Shown here one piece after another: positions 55,280 through 64,000 of a stretch of 64,000 bases of DNA. The translations under genes were made by a program, and so were the position numbers. Each line of letters begins with the position of its first letter. Position 1 is the stretch's first letter. The notes below the pieces were generated by a model, which had not been told where the DNA came from, did no database searches, and was given only the letters and a program-made list of their open reading frames with translations. Source of the DNA: Agrobacterium tumefaciens (lineage in GTDB: Bacteria; Pseudomonadota; Alphaproteobacteria; Rhizobiales; Rhizobiaceae); assembly GCA_025559845.1 (NCBI GenBank), contig CP048470.1, forward strand, positions 1,044,001-1,108,000, in the 5' to 3' direction.

Positions 55280-56194
55280 TCAATGGCGAATACGGGGATC
55301 GAGCAGCGCGTAGGCAAGGTCGATCAGCAGGTTCATCAGGAAGATGGCGAGGGCCGTCACCAGGATAGCCGCCAGCACCACATTAAAATCGCGCTGCAGA
55401 ATGGAATCGATCATCAGCTTGCCTACGCCGGGAAAACCGAAAATCGTTTCAACGACAACGGCACCATTCAGGAGGCTCGCTGCCTGATCGCCGATCACGG
55501 TAATAACCGGTAGCATGGCGTTGCGCAGCGCGTGCACGAAGATGATTGGGCCGGATTTTACACCCTTGGCACGGGCTGTCTTGACATAGGCCGACGACAG
55601 GGCGCCGATCATCGAGCCGCGCACCACCTGCACGATGATACCGAAGGGTCGCACAAAGAGTACGGCAATCGGTAATATCCAGTGCAACAGCGAGCCGGTG
55701 CCGGATGTTGGGAGCCAGGCGAGATTGACCGAGAACACGACGATTGCGACGATCGCCAGCCAGAAATCCGGAACAGACGCGCCGACCAGCGAGATCATCG
55801 AGGCCATGCGGTCAAAAAAGCCACCGGACCGAAAGGCCGCGAGCGAGCCGATCACGATCGCCGCCGTTGTGACAAGCGACATGGTGATCAGCGCAAGCCA
55901 AAGGGTCCAGACGAAAGCCTCGGTGACGACGTCGAGCGCCGGACGCGCCTTTCTGAGCGATTCACCGAGATCACCCGTCAGCACGTCGCCTGCGTAACGG
56001 AAAAACTGCACCATCAGCGGATCGTTCAAACCGTGCAGAGCCCGGAACTGCTGTTTCATTTCCTCCGATGCCTCGACGGGCAGGAACAATGCCGCCGGAT
56101 CGCCTGTCAGGCGGGAGAGAAAGAAAACCATCACGATCAGGCCGATCAACGAGATCAGGCTGGCCACGGACCGTTTACGAATGAAGCTCAACAT
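55280..56194 (-). CDS. Dpp/Opp-type ABC permease (DppB-like)
   Basis: 304 residues with six spans; the first is VASLISLIGLIVMVFFLSRLTGDPA, typical of DppB/GsiC. EAA loop: VKTARAKGVKSGPIIFVHALRNAMLP, then VVETIFGFPGVGKLMIDSILQRDF. GGAGGCGATC precedes ATG 56194. It starts 91 bases after the binding-protein gene. Confidence 0.92.
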   Translation of the reverse strand: MLSFIRKRSVASLISLIGLIVMVFFLSRLTGDPAALFLPVEASEEMKQQFRALHGLNDPLMVQFFRYAGDVLTGDLGESLRKARPALDVVTEAFVWTLWLALITMSLVTTAAIVIGSLAAFRSGGFFDRMASMISLVGASVPDFWLAIVAIVVFSVNLAWLPTSGTGSLLHWILPIAVLFVRPFGIIVQVVRGSMIGALSSAYVKTARAKGVKSGPIIFVHALRNAMLPVITVIGDQAASLLNGAVVVETIFGFPGVGKLMIDSILQRDFNVVLAAILVTALAIFLMNLLIDLAYALLDPRIRH

Positions 56195-56285
56195 GATCGC
56201 CTCCGGAGTTTTATGGCAACGGCGGGCACCAGGGCCCGCCGTTGCATCTGGATGGATGCTTGGACGCAGGATCTTGATGCGGCCG

Positions 56286-57794
56286 TTATTTGATGCCGAT
56301 CTCGGAAAGCTGCAGCATCGAGTTGGTGGCGATGGTTGGCTTGAAATCCAGCCGTTCGGAAACACGCGAGAAACCGACCATGTGGAACAGCAGCACATCG
56401 GCCACGACATCATCATGCAGGTAGGCAATCAGCTCGGACCAGAGCTTTGCACGCTCGTCGCCAACCGCAGCGGATGCGCGTTCGATCAGGTCATCGACCT
56501 TGGGGTCAGAGAAACCGGCCTGCGTGCCCTTCGTGGCATATTTGAAGAACATGGTGAAGGACGGGTCACCCTTGGAGTTGTCGTGCATGGCGGCAACGAT
56601 CTGAGGGCCGCGACCTTCCTTGAAGGGCTTGGAGTAGTAGCTCTCATGCTCTGCCACTTCGACGAACTTCAGGTCGATCTTGAAGCCGACATCCTGCAAC
56701 TGCGACTGGATGGCTTCCATGATTTCCGTCACGTTCGGGAAGTTTGCCGTGCGGGCAATGATGGTGATCGGCGTATCGACCTTCACACCAGCGGCTTTTG
56801 CTTCCTCAAGCAGCTTCTTGGCGCCATCGGGATCGTAGGGGAACACCTTGACATCGGGGTTCCAGCCAAGCGTGGTCGGCGGAACGAGTGCCGTCGCCAA
56901 TACAGCGCCATCGGGAACAAGTGTGCCGAGGAATGCCTGCCGGTCGATGGCAAGATTGAGGGCGCGACGTACCCGCACGTCGTTCAACGGTGCGATATTA
57001 TGATCGAGGCGCAGATAGACCGTCTCGCTGTCGAGGTAAGAAAAATCGGTCTTGTCATTGGTCGCATCAAGCTGCGAGATCGACGGTGAAAGATCGGCTT
57101 CGCCCGTCTGTACCATGGCTGCACGAACCGACGGGTCCGCACGGAAAAGATAGGTTGCTTCAGTGACCGCAGGTTTCTTGCCCCAATAGTCATCACGTGC
57201 CGTCAGCACGATCTGCTGGCCAGGCGTCCAGTTGGTAAGCTTGTAAGGCCCGGTACCGACTGGCTCACGGATGAATTCCATCTTCGTTTCTTCGGGAACG
57301 ATGGTCACCAGAGACATCAATAGCGGCAGAATGGGTTGAGCCGGATCGGTCTTGAAGTCGATGGTATTGTCGTCGACGATGGTCGGCGTCACGGTCATGC
57401 CGCCGAAGTAGCGGCGAGATTCGCACGCGTTCTTGTCGCTCATGATGCGCTCGAAGCTGTGTTTGACGTCTTTCGCGTCGAAACTGGTGCCGTCGGAGAA
57501 TTTCACACCCTGACGCAAATGGAAGCGCCAGCTACCATCCGAATTCTGCTCCCATTTTTCCGCCAGTCGCGGCTGCACGCCGTTCTTGCCGCGCACATCG
57601 AGTTCGGTCAGTGTTTCACTGACATTTTCCATGATGATGCGGCCGATATTCGAGCGCGTTGCCATGCAAGGCTCAAGCAGATCCGCTTCTTCGGCCAGAA
57701 CGATCTTGATGGGGCCGGAAGCCGCCATCACCGGTGATACCACGGCGGTCAGGGAGCCCATCATCAAGGCGCCCATCATCAAAGTCTTCTTCAT
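56286..57794 (-). CDS. ABC transporter binding protein, family 5 (DppA/OppA-like)
   Basis: 502 residues with a signal peptide (MKKTLMMGALMMGSLTAVVSPVMA) and family 5 text: NVSETLTELDVRGKNGVQPRLAEKWEQNSDGSWRFHLRQGVKFSDGTSF, VRRALNLAIDRQAFL. Family 5 proteins bind peptides, nickel, oligosaccharides or plant-derived solutes. Here the enzymes next door suggest a sugar-acid compound rather than a peptide. ATG 57794 has GGAGGAG. First gene of the minus-strand operon. Confidence 0.88.
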   Translation of the reverse strand: MKKTLMMGALMMGSLTAVVSPVMAASGPIKIVLAEEADLLEPCMATRSNIGRIIMENVSETLTELDVRGKNGVQPRLAEKWEQNSDGSWRFHLRQGVKFSDGTSFDAKDVKHSFERIMSDKNACESRRYFGGMTVTPTIVDDNTIDFKTDPAQPILPLLMSLVTIVPEETKMEFIREPVGTGPYKLTNWTPGQQIVLTARDDYWGKKPAVTEATYLFRADPSVRAAMVQTGEADLSPSISQLDATNDKTDFSYLDSETVYLRLDHNIAPLNDVRVRRALNLAIDRQAFLGTLVPDGAVLATALVPPTTLGWNPDVKVFPYDPDGAKKLLEEAKAAGVKVDTPITIIARTANFPNVTEIMEAIQSQLQDVGFKIDLKFVEVAEHESYYSKPFKEGRGPQIVAAMHDNSKGDPSFTMFFKYATKGTQAGFSDPKVDDLIERASAAVGDERAKLWSELIAYLHDDVVADVLLFHMVGFSRVSERLDFKPTIATNSMLQLSEIGIK

Positions 57795-58117
57795 TCCATT
57801 CTCCTCCCAGATCAGAAATTCAGTTCCATGGCAGCGCACCGCGGGGTCGTTCCCGAAAGAAGCCCCGCCTGATGTCTCAGGACATGGCGTAGCGGATGAT
57901 TGTCTCCTCCACCCGTAAACAGAGCATCGACGCTAACACATTTTTTGTCAATTTATTTTTCGTAAGGATTTTTATTATGGTCAAAGCACTTTATTTTTAT
58001 CATGTTATTTCAATAATTTATTAGATATCCTGACAACAGAATGCCTTTCTTATTTTTGCATTTAAACTTGACAACTTTTTGTTTTTGGAATTTTCATCGA
58101 GGCAAGAGGAGATCCAA
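57795..58117. promoter_or_regulatory. AT-rich divergent promoter region with TTGTCA/TGACAA words
   Basis: No gene. Strongly AT-rich gap between the importer (leftward) and the sialidase-like gene (rightward). TTGTCA at 57945-57950 and TGACAA at 58031-58036 and 58069-58074 are the same hexamer in both orientations. The word recurs upstream of the kinase gene near 63222 and 63288, so it may be a half-site for the local GntR regulator. Confidence 0.4.
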
Positions 58118-59311
58118 ATGACCCCTGACGACATTGCCCGGGCCATGACCGGCGCCATCGTTTCCGCTTCGAGCGAACGACAAGAAGCCTTGCTGCCTTC
58201 GCCGATGATTCAAAATCATGCGAGCTTTCTGCACCTGCTTGATGATGGCGCACTCGTCTGCGCCTGGTTTGGCGGCACACTGGAGGGAAAATCGGATATC
58301 TCGATTTTTGCATCCGTGCTGTTACCCGGCACTTCAAACTGGGGAGAGGCACAGCGGCTGAGCCACGATCCTGACCACTCCGAGCAGAACCCGGTCCTGT
58401 TTACCGCGCCCGATGGCACGCTCTGGCTGTTTCATACGGCCCAGCCGTCAGGCAATCAGGACGAATGCCGTATCCGCATGGCCAGGATCGTTCGTGACAT
58501 ATCCGCGCCTGAAAAGCTCTCGTCTGAAGAGGGGCATTTCCTCGACCTGCCAAGGGGATGCTTTGTCCGGGCGCCCCTTTCCATTCGTGATGATGGAGCC
58601 TGGCTTCTGCCGATCTTCCGCTGCGTCCAGCGCCCCGGTCAAAAGTGGAATGGCAGTCATGATACGGCGGCCCTCGGCGTCTCGGAAGATGGCGGCAAGA
58701 CATGGCGTCTGGAGGATCTTGCTGATTCCATCGGCTGCGTTCACATGAGCCCCGTTGCCAGCACAACGTCGTCCTATTCCGCCTTTTTCCGCCGCCGGCA
58801 GGCCGACTTTGTCTACCGCACACAAAGCAGCGATGGCGGCCGCAACTGGTCTGCGCCACAGCCAACCGATGTGCCGAACAACAACTCCTCCATTGCCGCA
58901 ATCCGCTTGAAGGACGGCCGGCTGGCGATGATCTGCAACCCCACCAGTGCGGCGCAATCGAGCGACCGGCGCGCTTCGCTCTATGACGAGCTGGGGGAAG
59001 ACGACAAACGTCCGGATGCCGACCCGACGGGCGGCTGCGTTCCGGTGTGGGGTGTGCCGCGTGCACCTCTCAGCGTCTGCCTGTCCGAAGACGACGGCCT
59101 GTCATTTCCAACCCGCCTCCTGATCGAGGACGGCCCTGGCACATGCCTTTCCAATGACTCGACAGACGGACGCAACAAGGAAATGTCCTATCCCTGGCTT
59201 CTTGAGGCACCGGACGGCACGCTCCATCTGAGCTACACCTATTATCGACGCGCGATCAAATATGTCCGGCTTGCTCCGGGCTGGGCCGACAAGACGGACG
59301 GGAGAAAGTGA
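58118..59311 (+). CDS. Sialidase-superfamily (BNR/Asp-box) protein
   Basis: 397 residues of a six-bladed beta-propeller type. Two Asp-boxes are clear (SEDGGKTW and SSDGGRNW), with [20 protein letters not shown] and [20 protein letters not shown] near the N-terminus. No signal peptide, so it is probably cytoplasmic. The FRIP arginine motif of true sialidases is not obvious, so a lyase or other glycosidase acting on an imported molecule is equally possible. AGAGGAG precedes ATG 58118. Its stop overlaps the PdxA2-like start by one base. Confidence 0.75.
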   Translation: MTPDDIARAMTGAIVSASSERQEALLPSPMIQNHASFLHLLDDGALVCAWFGGTLEGKSDISIFASVLLPGTSNWGEAQRLSHDPDHSEQNPVLFTAPDGTLWLFHTAQPSGNQDECRIRMARIVRDISAPEKLSSEEGHFLDLPRGCFVRAPLSIRDDGAWLLPIFRCVQRPGQKWNGSHDTAALGVSEDGGKTWRLEDLADSIGCVHMSPVASTTSSYSAFFRRRQADFVYRTQSSDGGRNWSAPQPTDVPNNNSSIAAIRLKDGRLAMICNPTSAAQSSDRRASLYDELGEDDKRPDADPTGGCVPVWGVPRAPLSVCLSEDDGLSFPTRLLIEDGPGTCLSNDSTDGRNKEMSYPWLLEAPDGTLHLSYTYYRRAIKYVRLAPGWADKTDGRK

Positions 59312-60267
59312 TGAGCAATATCATTGGTATCACCATGGGCGATCCATGTGGGGTTGGTCCGGAAATTACCGTCCGGGCACTGGCCGAAATGTCATCCACG
59401 GATCGTGCTGCCACCCGTATCTATGGAAACCTCGCCACGCTTGAGGCGGCGCGGGAAGCACTTGGCGTCAGCATCGACCTCACATCCCATGTTGTCGATC
59501 TGCCTGTGGAAGGCGCTCCTCTTCCATGGGGGACATTATCACCGGTGGCAGGCGACGCCGCATTCCGCTTCATTGAGCGGGCCGTGCGCGATGCCGAAGC
59601 AGGCACGATCGGCTGCATCGTCACCGCACCGATCAATAAGGAAGCGCTCAATCTGGCGGGACACCATTATGATGGTCACACCGGCATGCTCCGCAGCCTG
59701 ACCGGCTCAACGGCCGCCTATATGCTGCTGGCGTCGGAACGGCTGAAAGTCATTCATGTCTCAACCCACGTCTCTCTCCAGGAAGCGATCCGCCGGGCCA
59801 CCACAGAACGGGTGCTGGCGACAATCCGCGCCGGTAACGACCACTTGAAGCGCATCGGTTATGAACGTCCGCGCATCGCCGTCGCAGGCATCAACCCGCA
59901 TTGCGGCGAAAACGGTCTCTTCGGAACAGAGGATGACGATCAGATCGCGCCGGCGGTTGCCGCAGCACGCGCCGAAGGCATTGAGGTGCATGGGCCGATC
60001 TCCGCCGATACGGTCTTCCATCGCGCCTATTCCGGCGCTTTCGATCTTGTGGTGGCGCAATATCACGATCAGGGACACATCCCGATCAAGCTCGTCGCCT
60101 TCGATACCGCGGTCAACGTCTCGGTAGACCTTCCGATCGATCGTACCTCCGTCGACCATGGCACCGCCTTCGACATTGCCGGCAAGGGCATTGCCAATCA
60201 CGGCAACATGAACGCCGCCATCGCCTATGCCCGCAAGCTCGTGGCCGGCGAAAGCCGGAAAGGATGA
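59311..60267 (+). CDS. PdxA2-like 4-phospho-sugar-acid dehydrogenase
   Basis: 318 residues of the PdxA family: [66 protein letters not shown] and [16 protein letters not shown], including the His and Asp metal ligands. PdxA makes a pyridoxal precursor, but PdxA2 versions next to DUF1537 kinases oxidise D-threonate- or D-erythronate-4-phosphate. The DUF1537 kinase at 62161-63201 makes that reading likely here. Starts with ATG 59311 overlapping the previous stop (TGATG). Confidence 0.88.
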   Translation: MSNIIGITMGDPCGVGPEITVRALAEMSSTDRAATRIYGNLATLEAAREALGVSIDLTSHVVDLPVEGAPLPWGTLSPVAGDAAFRFIERAVRDAEAGTIGCIVTAPINKEALNLAGHHYDGHTGMLRSLTGSTAAYMLLASERLKVIHVSTHVSLQEAIRRATTERVLATIRAGNDHLKRIGYERPRIAVAGINPHCGENGLFGTEDDDQIAPAVAAARAEGIEVHGPISADTVFHRAYSGAFDLVVAQYHDQGHIPIKLVAFDTAVNVSVDLPIDRTSVDHGTAFDIAGKGIANHGNMNAAIAYARKLVAGESRKG

Positions 60268-60271
60268 CAGC

Positions 60272-61390
60272 ATGTTTAAAGCACCCATACTCATCCACCA
60301 GCCGCGCCGGCTTGTCGTCGGTGCAGGCACGATTTCCGAAGCTGGCGCCTGGGCAGGAGAAACCGCCTCGACACTGGTGATCGCCACACCTCTGACCGCA
60401 AAATTTATCGATCGGCTCCAACTAAAGGGCCCTTTTACAGTCTTTGACGCCATTCCCGGGGAACCCGACACAGCAACGCTTGATGCTGCATTGGCGGCGG
60501 CACGTGCCGCAAAACCCGAGCTCGTCATCGGCCTTGGCGGCGGCTCCGTCATGGACGTGGCAAAACTGGTCGCCTCGCTCTGGAATTCCTCTCAGACGCT
60601 CGAAGACGTTGCAGGTCCGAACAAGGTTGCCGGACGCGATACGAAGCTGATCCAGATCGCCACGACAGCGGGCACCGGTTCTGAGGCCGGCATCCGTTCG
60701 CTCATCACCGATCCGGTCAAGGGCAACAAGATTGCCGTCGAGAGCCCGTTCATGATCGCCGATCTGGCGATCCTCGACCCTGAGTTGACCTATTCCGTGC
60801 CGCCAGCGGTGACGGCAGCCACCGGCGTCGATGCCATGGCGCATTGCGTGGAAGCCTTCACCAATCGCAAGGCGCATCCAATGATCGACGGTTTCGCACG
60901 CATGGGCTTCACACTGGTCGGCAAATATCTGGCGCGTGCCGTGCAGAATGGTGAGGACACCGAAGCGCGTGAAGGCATGATGCTCGCTTCCTATTACGGC
61001 GGCATTTGCCTGGGCCCTGTCAACACGGCGGCCGGTCATGCCATCGCTTATCCGCTTGGCACGCTTCTGCATCTGCCCCATGGCCTTGCCAACGCCGTTG
61101 TCTTTCCACACGTTCTGGCCTTCAACCAGCCTGCGGTTTCACAAAAGACGGCAGAAGTGGCCAGCGCTCTCGGGATTCGCGATCACCTCGCCCAGGACGA
61201 GCTTCGCAAGGCGGCCACGGAGTTTTGCGCCAATCTTGGCATCGAGATGTCGCTCGCCCGCCACGGCGCTACGGAAGCTGACCTTGTCCGTTATGCGCAG
61301 GATGCCCACGCAATCCGCCGGCTGATGGACAACAATCCGGTCGATATGAGTGTCGACGACGTGCTTGGCATTTACCGCCACGCATTCTGA
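60272..61390 (+). CDS. Iron-containing alcohol dehydrogenase / maleylacetate reductase family
   Basis: 372 residues: NAD-binding GLGGGSVMDVAKLVAS, TTAGTGSEAGIRSLI, and metal ligands in GVDAMAHCVEAF and GHAIAYPLGTLLHLPHGLANAVVFPHVL. Family III dehydrogenases reduce or oxidise small alcohols, aldehydes or keto acids. AAAGGA precedes ATG 60272, 4 bases after the PdxA2 stop, so it belongs to the same operon and may handle the aldehyde or hydroxy-acid product. Confidence 0.88.
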   Translation: MFKAPILIHQPRRLVVGAGTISEAGAWAGETASTLVIATPLTAKFIDRLQLKGPFTVFDAIPGEPDTATLDAALAAARAAKPELVIGLGGGSVMDVAKLVASLWNSSQTLEDVAGPNKVAGRDTKLIQIATTAGTGSEAGIRSLITDPVKGNKIAVESPFMIADLAILDPELTYSVPPAVTAATGVDAMAHCVEAFTNRKAHPMIDGFARMGFTLVGKYLARAVQNGEDTEAREGMMLASYYGGICLGPVNTAAGHAIAYPLGTLLHLPHGLANAVVFPHVLAFNQPAVSQKTAEVASALGIRDHLAQDELRKAATEFCANLGIEMSLARHGATEADLVRYAQDAHAIRRLMDNNPVDMSVDDVLGIYRHAF

Positions 61391-61448
61391 TTGCAGCGCC
61401 GGTGCGCCCCATAGCGCATCGGCCAATGCCAAACTCTGCTTTTATGGA

Positions 61449-62156
61449 TCAACCGACATTCGAAGATTCAAACAGGCGGTCACGCGAACCTGTGAGATGG
61501 TTGAGCATCAATTGCCGCGCCGCATCGGCGTCGCCGTCGGCAATGGCCTTTGCAATGGCTTCATGCTCCGCAAACACGCGCGCCAATCCTGATGCCTCGC
61601 GTTTGACCGACATGCCGTGAAACTTCATGCCAACGGCAATGTGATCCTTCAGCGCTTCCATCGCCGTCGAGAAATAGCTGTTGCGTGCCGCCCGCGCGAT
61701 GGCGAGATGGAACTGGTAGTCGGCGTCTTCCCGGTGAGACTGGCGGTTCGTCGCATCACGAAGCATTTCCAGCGCTTTTTTGATGGCTGCCAGCCGTTCG
61801 CCATCATGACGCAACGCCGCAGCCGCGGCCGCAGCCGGTTCCAGCGTCAGGCGAAACTCGTAACAGTTCAGGAGATCGGCGACATTTTCGAGTTGGCCAA
61901 AGCCCAGCGGCTCACGCATGCCAACCGCTCGAACATAGCTGCCAGACCCTCTGCGGGAATAGATAAAGCCCTGATCACGCAAGCGCCGAAGAGCTTCACG
62001 CACCACTGGTCGCGAAACTTCGAATTCCATTGCCAGCTCATGTTCTGTCGGCAGGCGTTCGTCAGGCTTATAGGCACCGGATTTGATGGCCCTGTGCATG
62101 CGCTCGAAAATGATGTCGGGAAGTGCCTTGCGTGCCGTTTCTCGTGTCAGCGCCAT
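61449..62156 (-). CDS. FadR-subfamily GntR transcriptional regulator
   Basis: 235 residues. Winged helix RLPTEHELAMEFEVSRPVVREALRRLRDQGFIYSRRGSGSYV, then an FCD domain (YEFRLTLEPAAAAAAALRHDGE, DYQFHLAIARAARNSYF, FAEHEAIAKAIADGDADAARQLMLNHL). It probably controls the surrounding catabolic genes. It starts 5 bases after the kinase gene stop; ATG 62180 inside that gene is an alternative start. Confidence 0.88.
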   Translation of the reverse strand: MALTRETARKALPDIIFERMHRAIKSGAYKPDERLPTEHELAMEFEVSRPVVREALRRLRDQGFIYSRRGSGSYVRAVGMREPLGFGQLENVADLLNCYEFRLTLEPAAAAAAALRHDGERLAAIKKALEMLRDATNRQSHREDADYQFHLAIARAARNSYFSTAMEALKDHIAVGMKFHGMSVKREASGLARVFAEHEAIAKAIADGDADAARQLMLNHLTGSRDRLFESSNVG

Positions 62157-62160
62157 CTTG

Positions 62161-63201
62161 TCAGCTCTCTCCAGCATCATGTCTGCCCAGCATCATCTTC
62201 GCAATTTGCGTCAACGTCCCAGCTTGCCCAAAACCACCCGATTTCGCAATTATGCAATGGTCGCCCGAAACGCCGACACCCAGACCCGGCAGGCATTCAC
62301 CTGCAAGGCGCAGCCGGGAAATGCCCATGGCACGAAGAACGGCTTCCGCCGTTGCGCCACCGGACAGAAGAAGCGTTCTGGCGCTCGCCGTCAACATCGG
62401 CACGACACCTGCTGCAAGGTGATCGGATACATCCTGATGAGAACAGCTTTGCGATCCCTGCGTTGCCTGCACCAGAACAGGCCCGGACGTGTCAGCTTCA
62501 TCCTGCGGCACGACGCCGTTCGGAGCGGCCAGCGTTCTTACCAGAGCTGCGGCAACAAGATGATCGATCTGTGAGAGGGTGATCGGGTCGCGTGAACCGA
62601 TCACGAAAAGGCCCTTGCCTTCTGGCACCTCCGCAGGTTCGGTCGCTGTGCGGCCAGTCATCTGCTGGGCAAGCGCCTCCGCGAGACCCCGTGCCCCGAT
62701 CAGCAGATCGACGCCATTCTCCTGCGCTTTCACAAGCGCAACGCGCAGATCTTCCTGTGAAGCGACATCAGGAACTGTGCTGCGTCCGGCATGTCTCCCT
62801 AACGTCGCGCTGATCGATATGGGTTCATCGACACCAAAACCCTGCAGCGACCCATTGGCGACAACCCGGCCAAAATCCGGAATGGCGGGCACAACCAGTG
62901 CTCGACCAAAAGAAATCGCGTCCAGTTCAGCCGCAATATGCCCTTTCAAACGGGAATCTATTTTTTTGAACAGCACGACATCGCCAGGCAGCAACGCCAA
63001 CAGCGTTTTTGTTCGGTGCTGCGCTTCCTCGGCTGTCCCATCGCGACAGCCAAGATTGACGCTCAGAACATCCGGAGCTTCCGCAAGAGCAGCTTGAACC
63101 CCGTCGAGATCCATGGCGATCTCCGTCACCAAGCCGCGTCCCGCGAAGGGAGCGGCGGCGTCCAAAGCACCGGTCAGATCATCGGCAAAGATTAACAGCA
63201 C
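62161..63201 (-). CDS. Four-carbon acid sugar kinase (DUF1537/OtnK-type)
   Basis: 346 residues. The N-terminal domain begins [19 protein letters not shown] and contains KKIDSRLKGHIAAELDAI; the C-terminal nucleotide domain has LLLSGGATAEAVLRAMG and KSGGFGQAGTL. DUF1537 kinases phosphorylate D-threonate, D-erythronate or related acids at C4, and the product is oxidised by PdxA2-type dehydrogenases. It is shorter than the usual 400-430 residues. Start is GTG 63201. TTGTCA/TGACAA words lie just upstream. Confidence 0.87.
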   Translation of the reverse strand: MLLIFADDLTGALDAAAPFAGRGLVTEIAMDLDGVQAALAEAPDVLSVNLGCRDGTAEEAQHRTKTLLALLPGDVVLFKKIDSRLKGHIAAELDAISFGRALVVPAIPDFGRVVANGSLQGFGVDEPISISATLGRHAGRSTVPDVASQEDLRVALVKAQENGVDLLIGARGLAEALAQQMTGRTATEPAEVPEGKGLFVIGSRDPITLSQIDHLVAAALVRTLAAPNGVVPQDEADTSGPVLVQATQGSQSCSHQDVSDHLAAGVVPMLTASARTLLLSGGATAEAVLRAMGISRLRLAGECLPGLGVGVSGDHCIIAKSGGFGQAGTLTQIAKMMLGRHDAGES

Positions 63202-63533
63202 AGCTTAGATCCCAGAATAAGTTGTCATGTTTTTTCACTGTAAATGCGTTTATAATCAAATGAAAGAACGTTGTGAATAACAAACTATGACAAGTTCATT
63301 CCGGACGTTATGCAGCCCTTGGATGATTTCGTGCTTGAGAGAAGAAAAACGCATCTAGGGAGGCATCGATCCCATCGCTGCCAGACGGATTGCCTGTTCT
63401 GTCTCGGTCCGACTACAAAATAAAAATGGCCGGCAGTTACCTGCCGGCCAAAAAGCAATCATTCGTCAACCGAGCCTGAGGCTGGCGCGCCTAAAGTGAA
63501 AAGCGCGGCGTTTACCACGCCGCCTTGGAGATC
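63202..63533. promoter_or_regulatory. Gap with kinase promoter region and GntR-type half-sites
   Basis: No gene. TTGTCA at 63222-63227 and TGACAA at 63288-63293 match the words in the other divergent region of this cluster. The right part contains the SDR terminator (63421-63450). Confidence 0.4.
63421..63450 (-). terminator. Rho-independent terminator of the SDR gene
   Basis: Perfect 9-bp stem GGCCGGCAG / CTGCCGGCC with loop TTAC, followed on the minus strand by ATTTTTATTTT. Confidence 0.88.
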
Positions 63534-64000
63534 TCAGACCGCGAGGAAGCCGCCGTCAACTGGCAGAACGGCGCCCGAAATCATCCGGCTGTCGTCGGAG
63601 AGCAGAAGCGCGATGCTTTGCGCAACTTCTTCCGCCTCAGCGAAGCGGTTGAGCGGGTGGCGCACCATCATCGGATTGCTCTTTACCGGATCGCTCCAGG
63701 CTTCGGCGGCCAGTTCCGTCAAGGTGATCGTCGGGGCAACAGCATTCACGCGGATGCCGTGCGCACCAAGTTCCTTGGCCATCACGCGCGTCGCGCCTTC
63801 AAGGCCTGCCTTGGACGCGGCATAGCACAGATGATCCTGAAAACCACGATGGCCTGCAATCGACGTGATGTTGACAATCGCGCCGCCGCCGCCAGCAGCA
63901 ACACGCGCGCGCGCAAATTCCTGGCAGGTGATGAGTGCTGCGCGCAGATTGATGCCCAACACCGCCTCGTAGCCGGCCTCGGTCACATCAAGTACGCTTT
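63534..64000 (-). CDS. Short-chain dehydrogenase/reductase, 5' end missing
   Basis: At least 155 residues of a classical SDR; the N-terminal cofactor-binding Gly motif lies beyond the window. Visible: SVLDVTEAGYEAVLGINLRA, catalytic Ser in IVNITSIAGH, YAASKAG (catalytic Tyr and Lys in YxxxK), RVNAVAPT and a C-terminal SGAVLPVDGGFLAV. NAD(P)-dependent. The gene runs off the right edge. As it neighbours the sugar-acid cluster it may oxidise the same compound. Confidence 0.9.
   Translation of the reverse strand, partial: SVLDVTEAGYEAVLGINLRAALITCQEFARARVAAGGGGAIVNITSIAGHRGFQDHLCYAASKAGLEGATRVMAKELGAHGIRVNAVAPTITLTELAAEAWSDPVKSNPMMVRHPLNRFAEAEEVAQSIALLLSDDSRMISGAVLPVDGGFLAV

Overview
The window looks like a chromosome or large-replicon segment from an alphaproteobacterium of the Rhizobiaceae, probably the Agrobacterium/Rhizobium group. 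The grounds are the many ABC uptake operons with their own GntR and ROK regulators, FixJ-type signalling, an EcfG-type (GGAAC-N16-CGTT) promoter, and gene families common in that group (XapX, DUF1275, ugp-like transporters). There is no rRNA, no CRISPR array and no recognisable insertion sequence. One tRNA gene (tRNA-Ser, anticodon CGA) is present. The first and last genes run off the ends.

Region 1 (1-10606): a long minus-strand operon for a nitrogen compound. It holds a KdgD-type dehydratase, an aminotransferase, HyuB and HyuA (hydantoinase/oxoprolinase family), a polar amino-acid ABC transporter (binding protein, two permeases, ATPase) and a RidA-family protein. A divergent FadR-type GntR regulator follows. 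Region 2 (10642-18100): a ugp/mal-type ABC importer with a glycerophosphodiesterase and an inositol-monophosphatase-like enzyme, divergent from a ROK regulator whose probable palindromic operator occurs twice. Region 3 (18298-21351): tRNA-Ser, a small unknown gene, and rtcB-prfH, a ribosome rescue and RNA repair pair.

Region 4 (21734-39054): stress and one-carbon genes. They include a small EcfG-promoted gene, a DsbA-like protein, a peroxiredoxin, an alpha/beta hydrolase, Dps, a YdeP/FdhF-like molybdoenzyme, a formate/nitrite channel, an EmrAB-type pump, a histidine kinase with a FixJ-like regulator, a lone receiver protein, an exported protein and a bicupin oxalate decarboxylase, then an MFS transporter and a flavin monooxygenase. 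Six promoters here share a near-palindromic 16-bp box exactly 23 nt before a -10-like hexamer. One of them drives a candidate small RNA made of five consecutive hairpins, three with C/U-rich loops, ending in a T-tract terminator.

Region 5 (39057-51618): a second apparent regulon. Five minus-strand units (DUF1275-DUF1622-LLM oxidoreductase; DoxX-MFS; isochorismatase-XapX-amidohydrolase; alpha/beta hydrolase; a second isochorismatase) are each preceded by the same ungapped 44-bp element. An intact AraC regulator and an AraC relative lacking its DNA-binding domain lie among them. The isochorismatase gene and its promoter are duplicated almost exactly.

Region 6 (51828-64000): a catabolic cluster with a DapA/NanA-type lyase, a Dpp-type ABC importer with a fused double ATPase, a sialidase-superfamily protein, a PdxA2-like dehydrogenase, an iron-type alcohol dehydrogenase, a GntR regulator, a four-carbon acid sugar kinase and an SDR dehydrogenase. 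It suggests uptake and breakdown of a sugar-acid compound.
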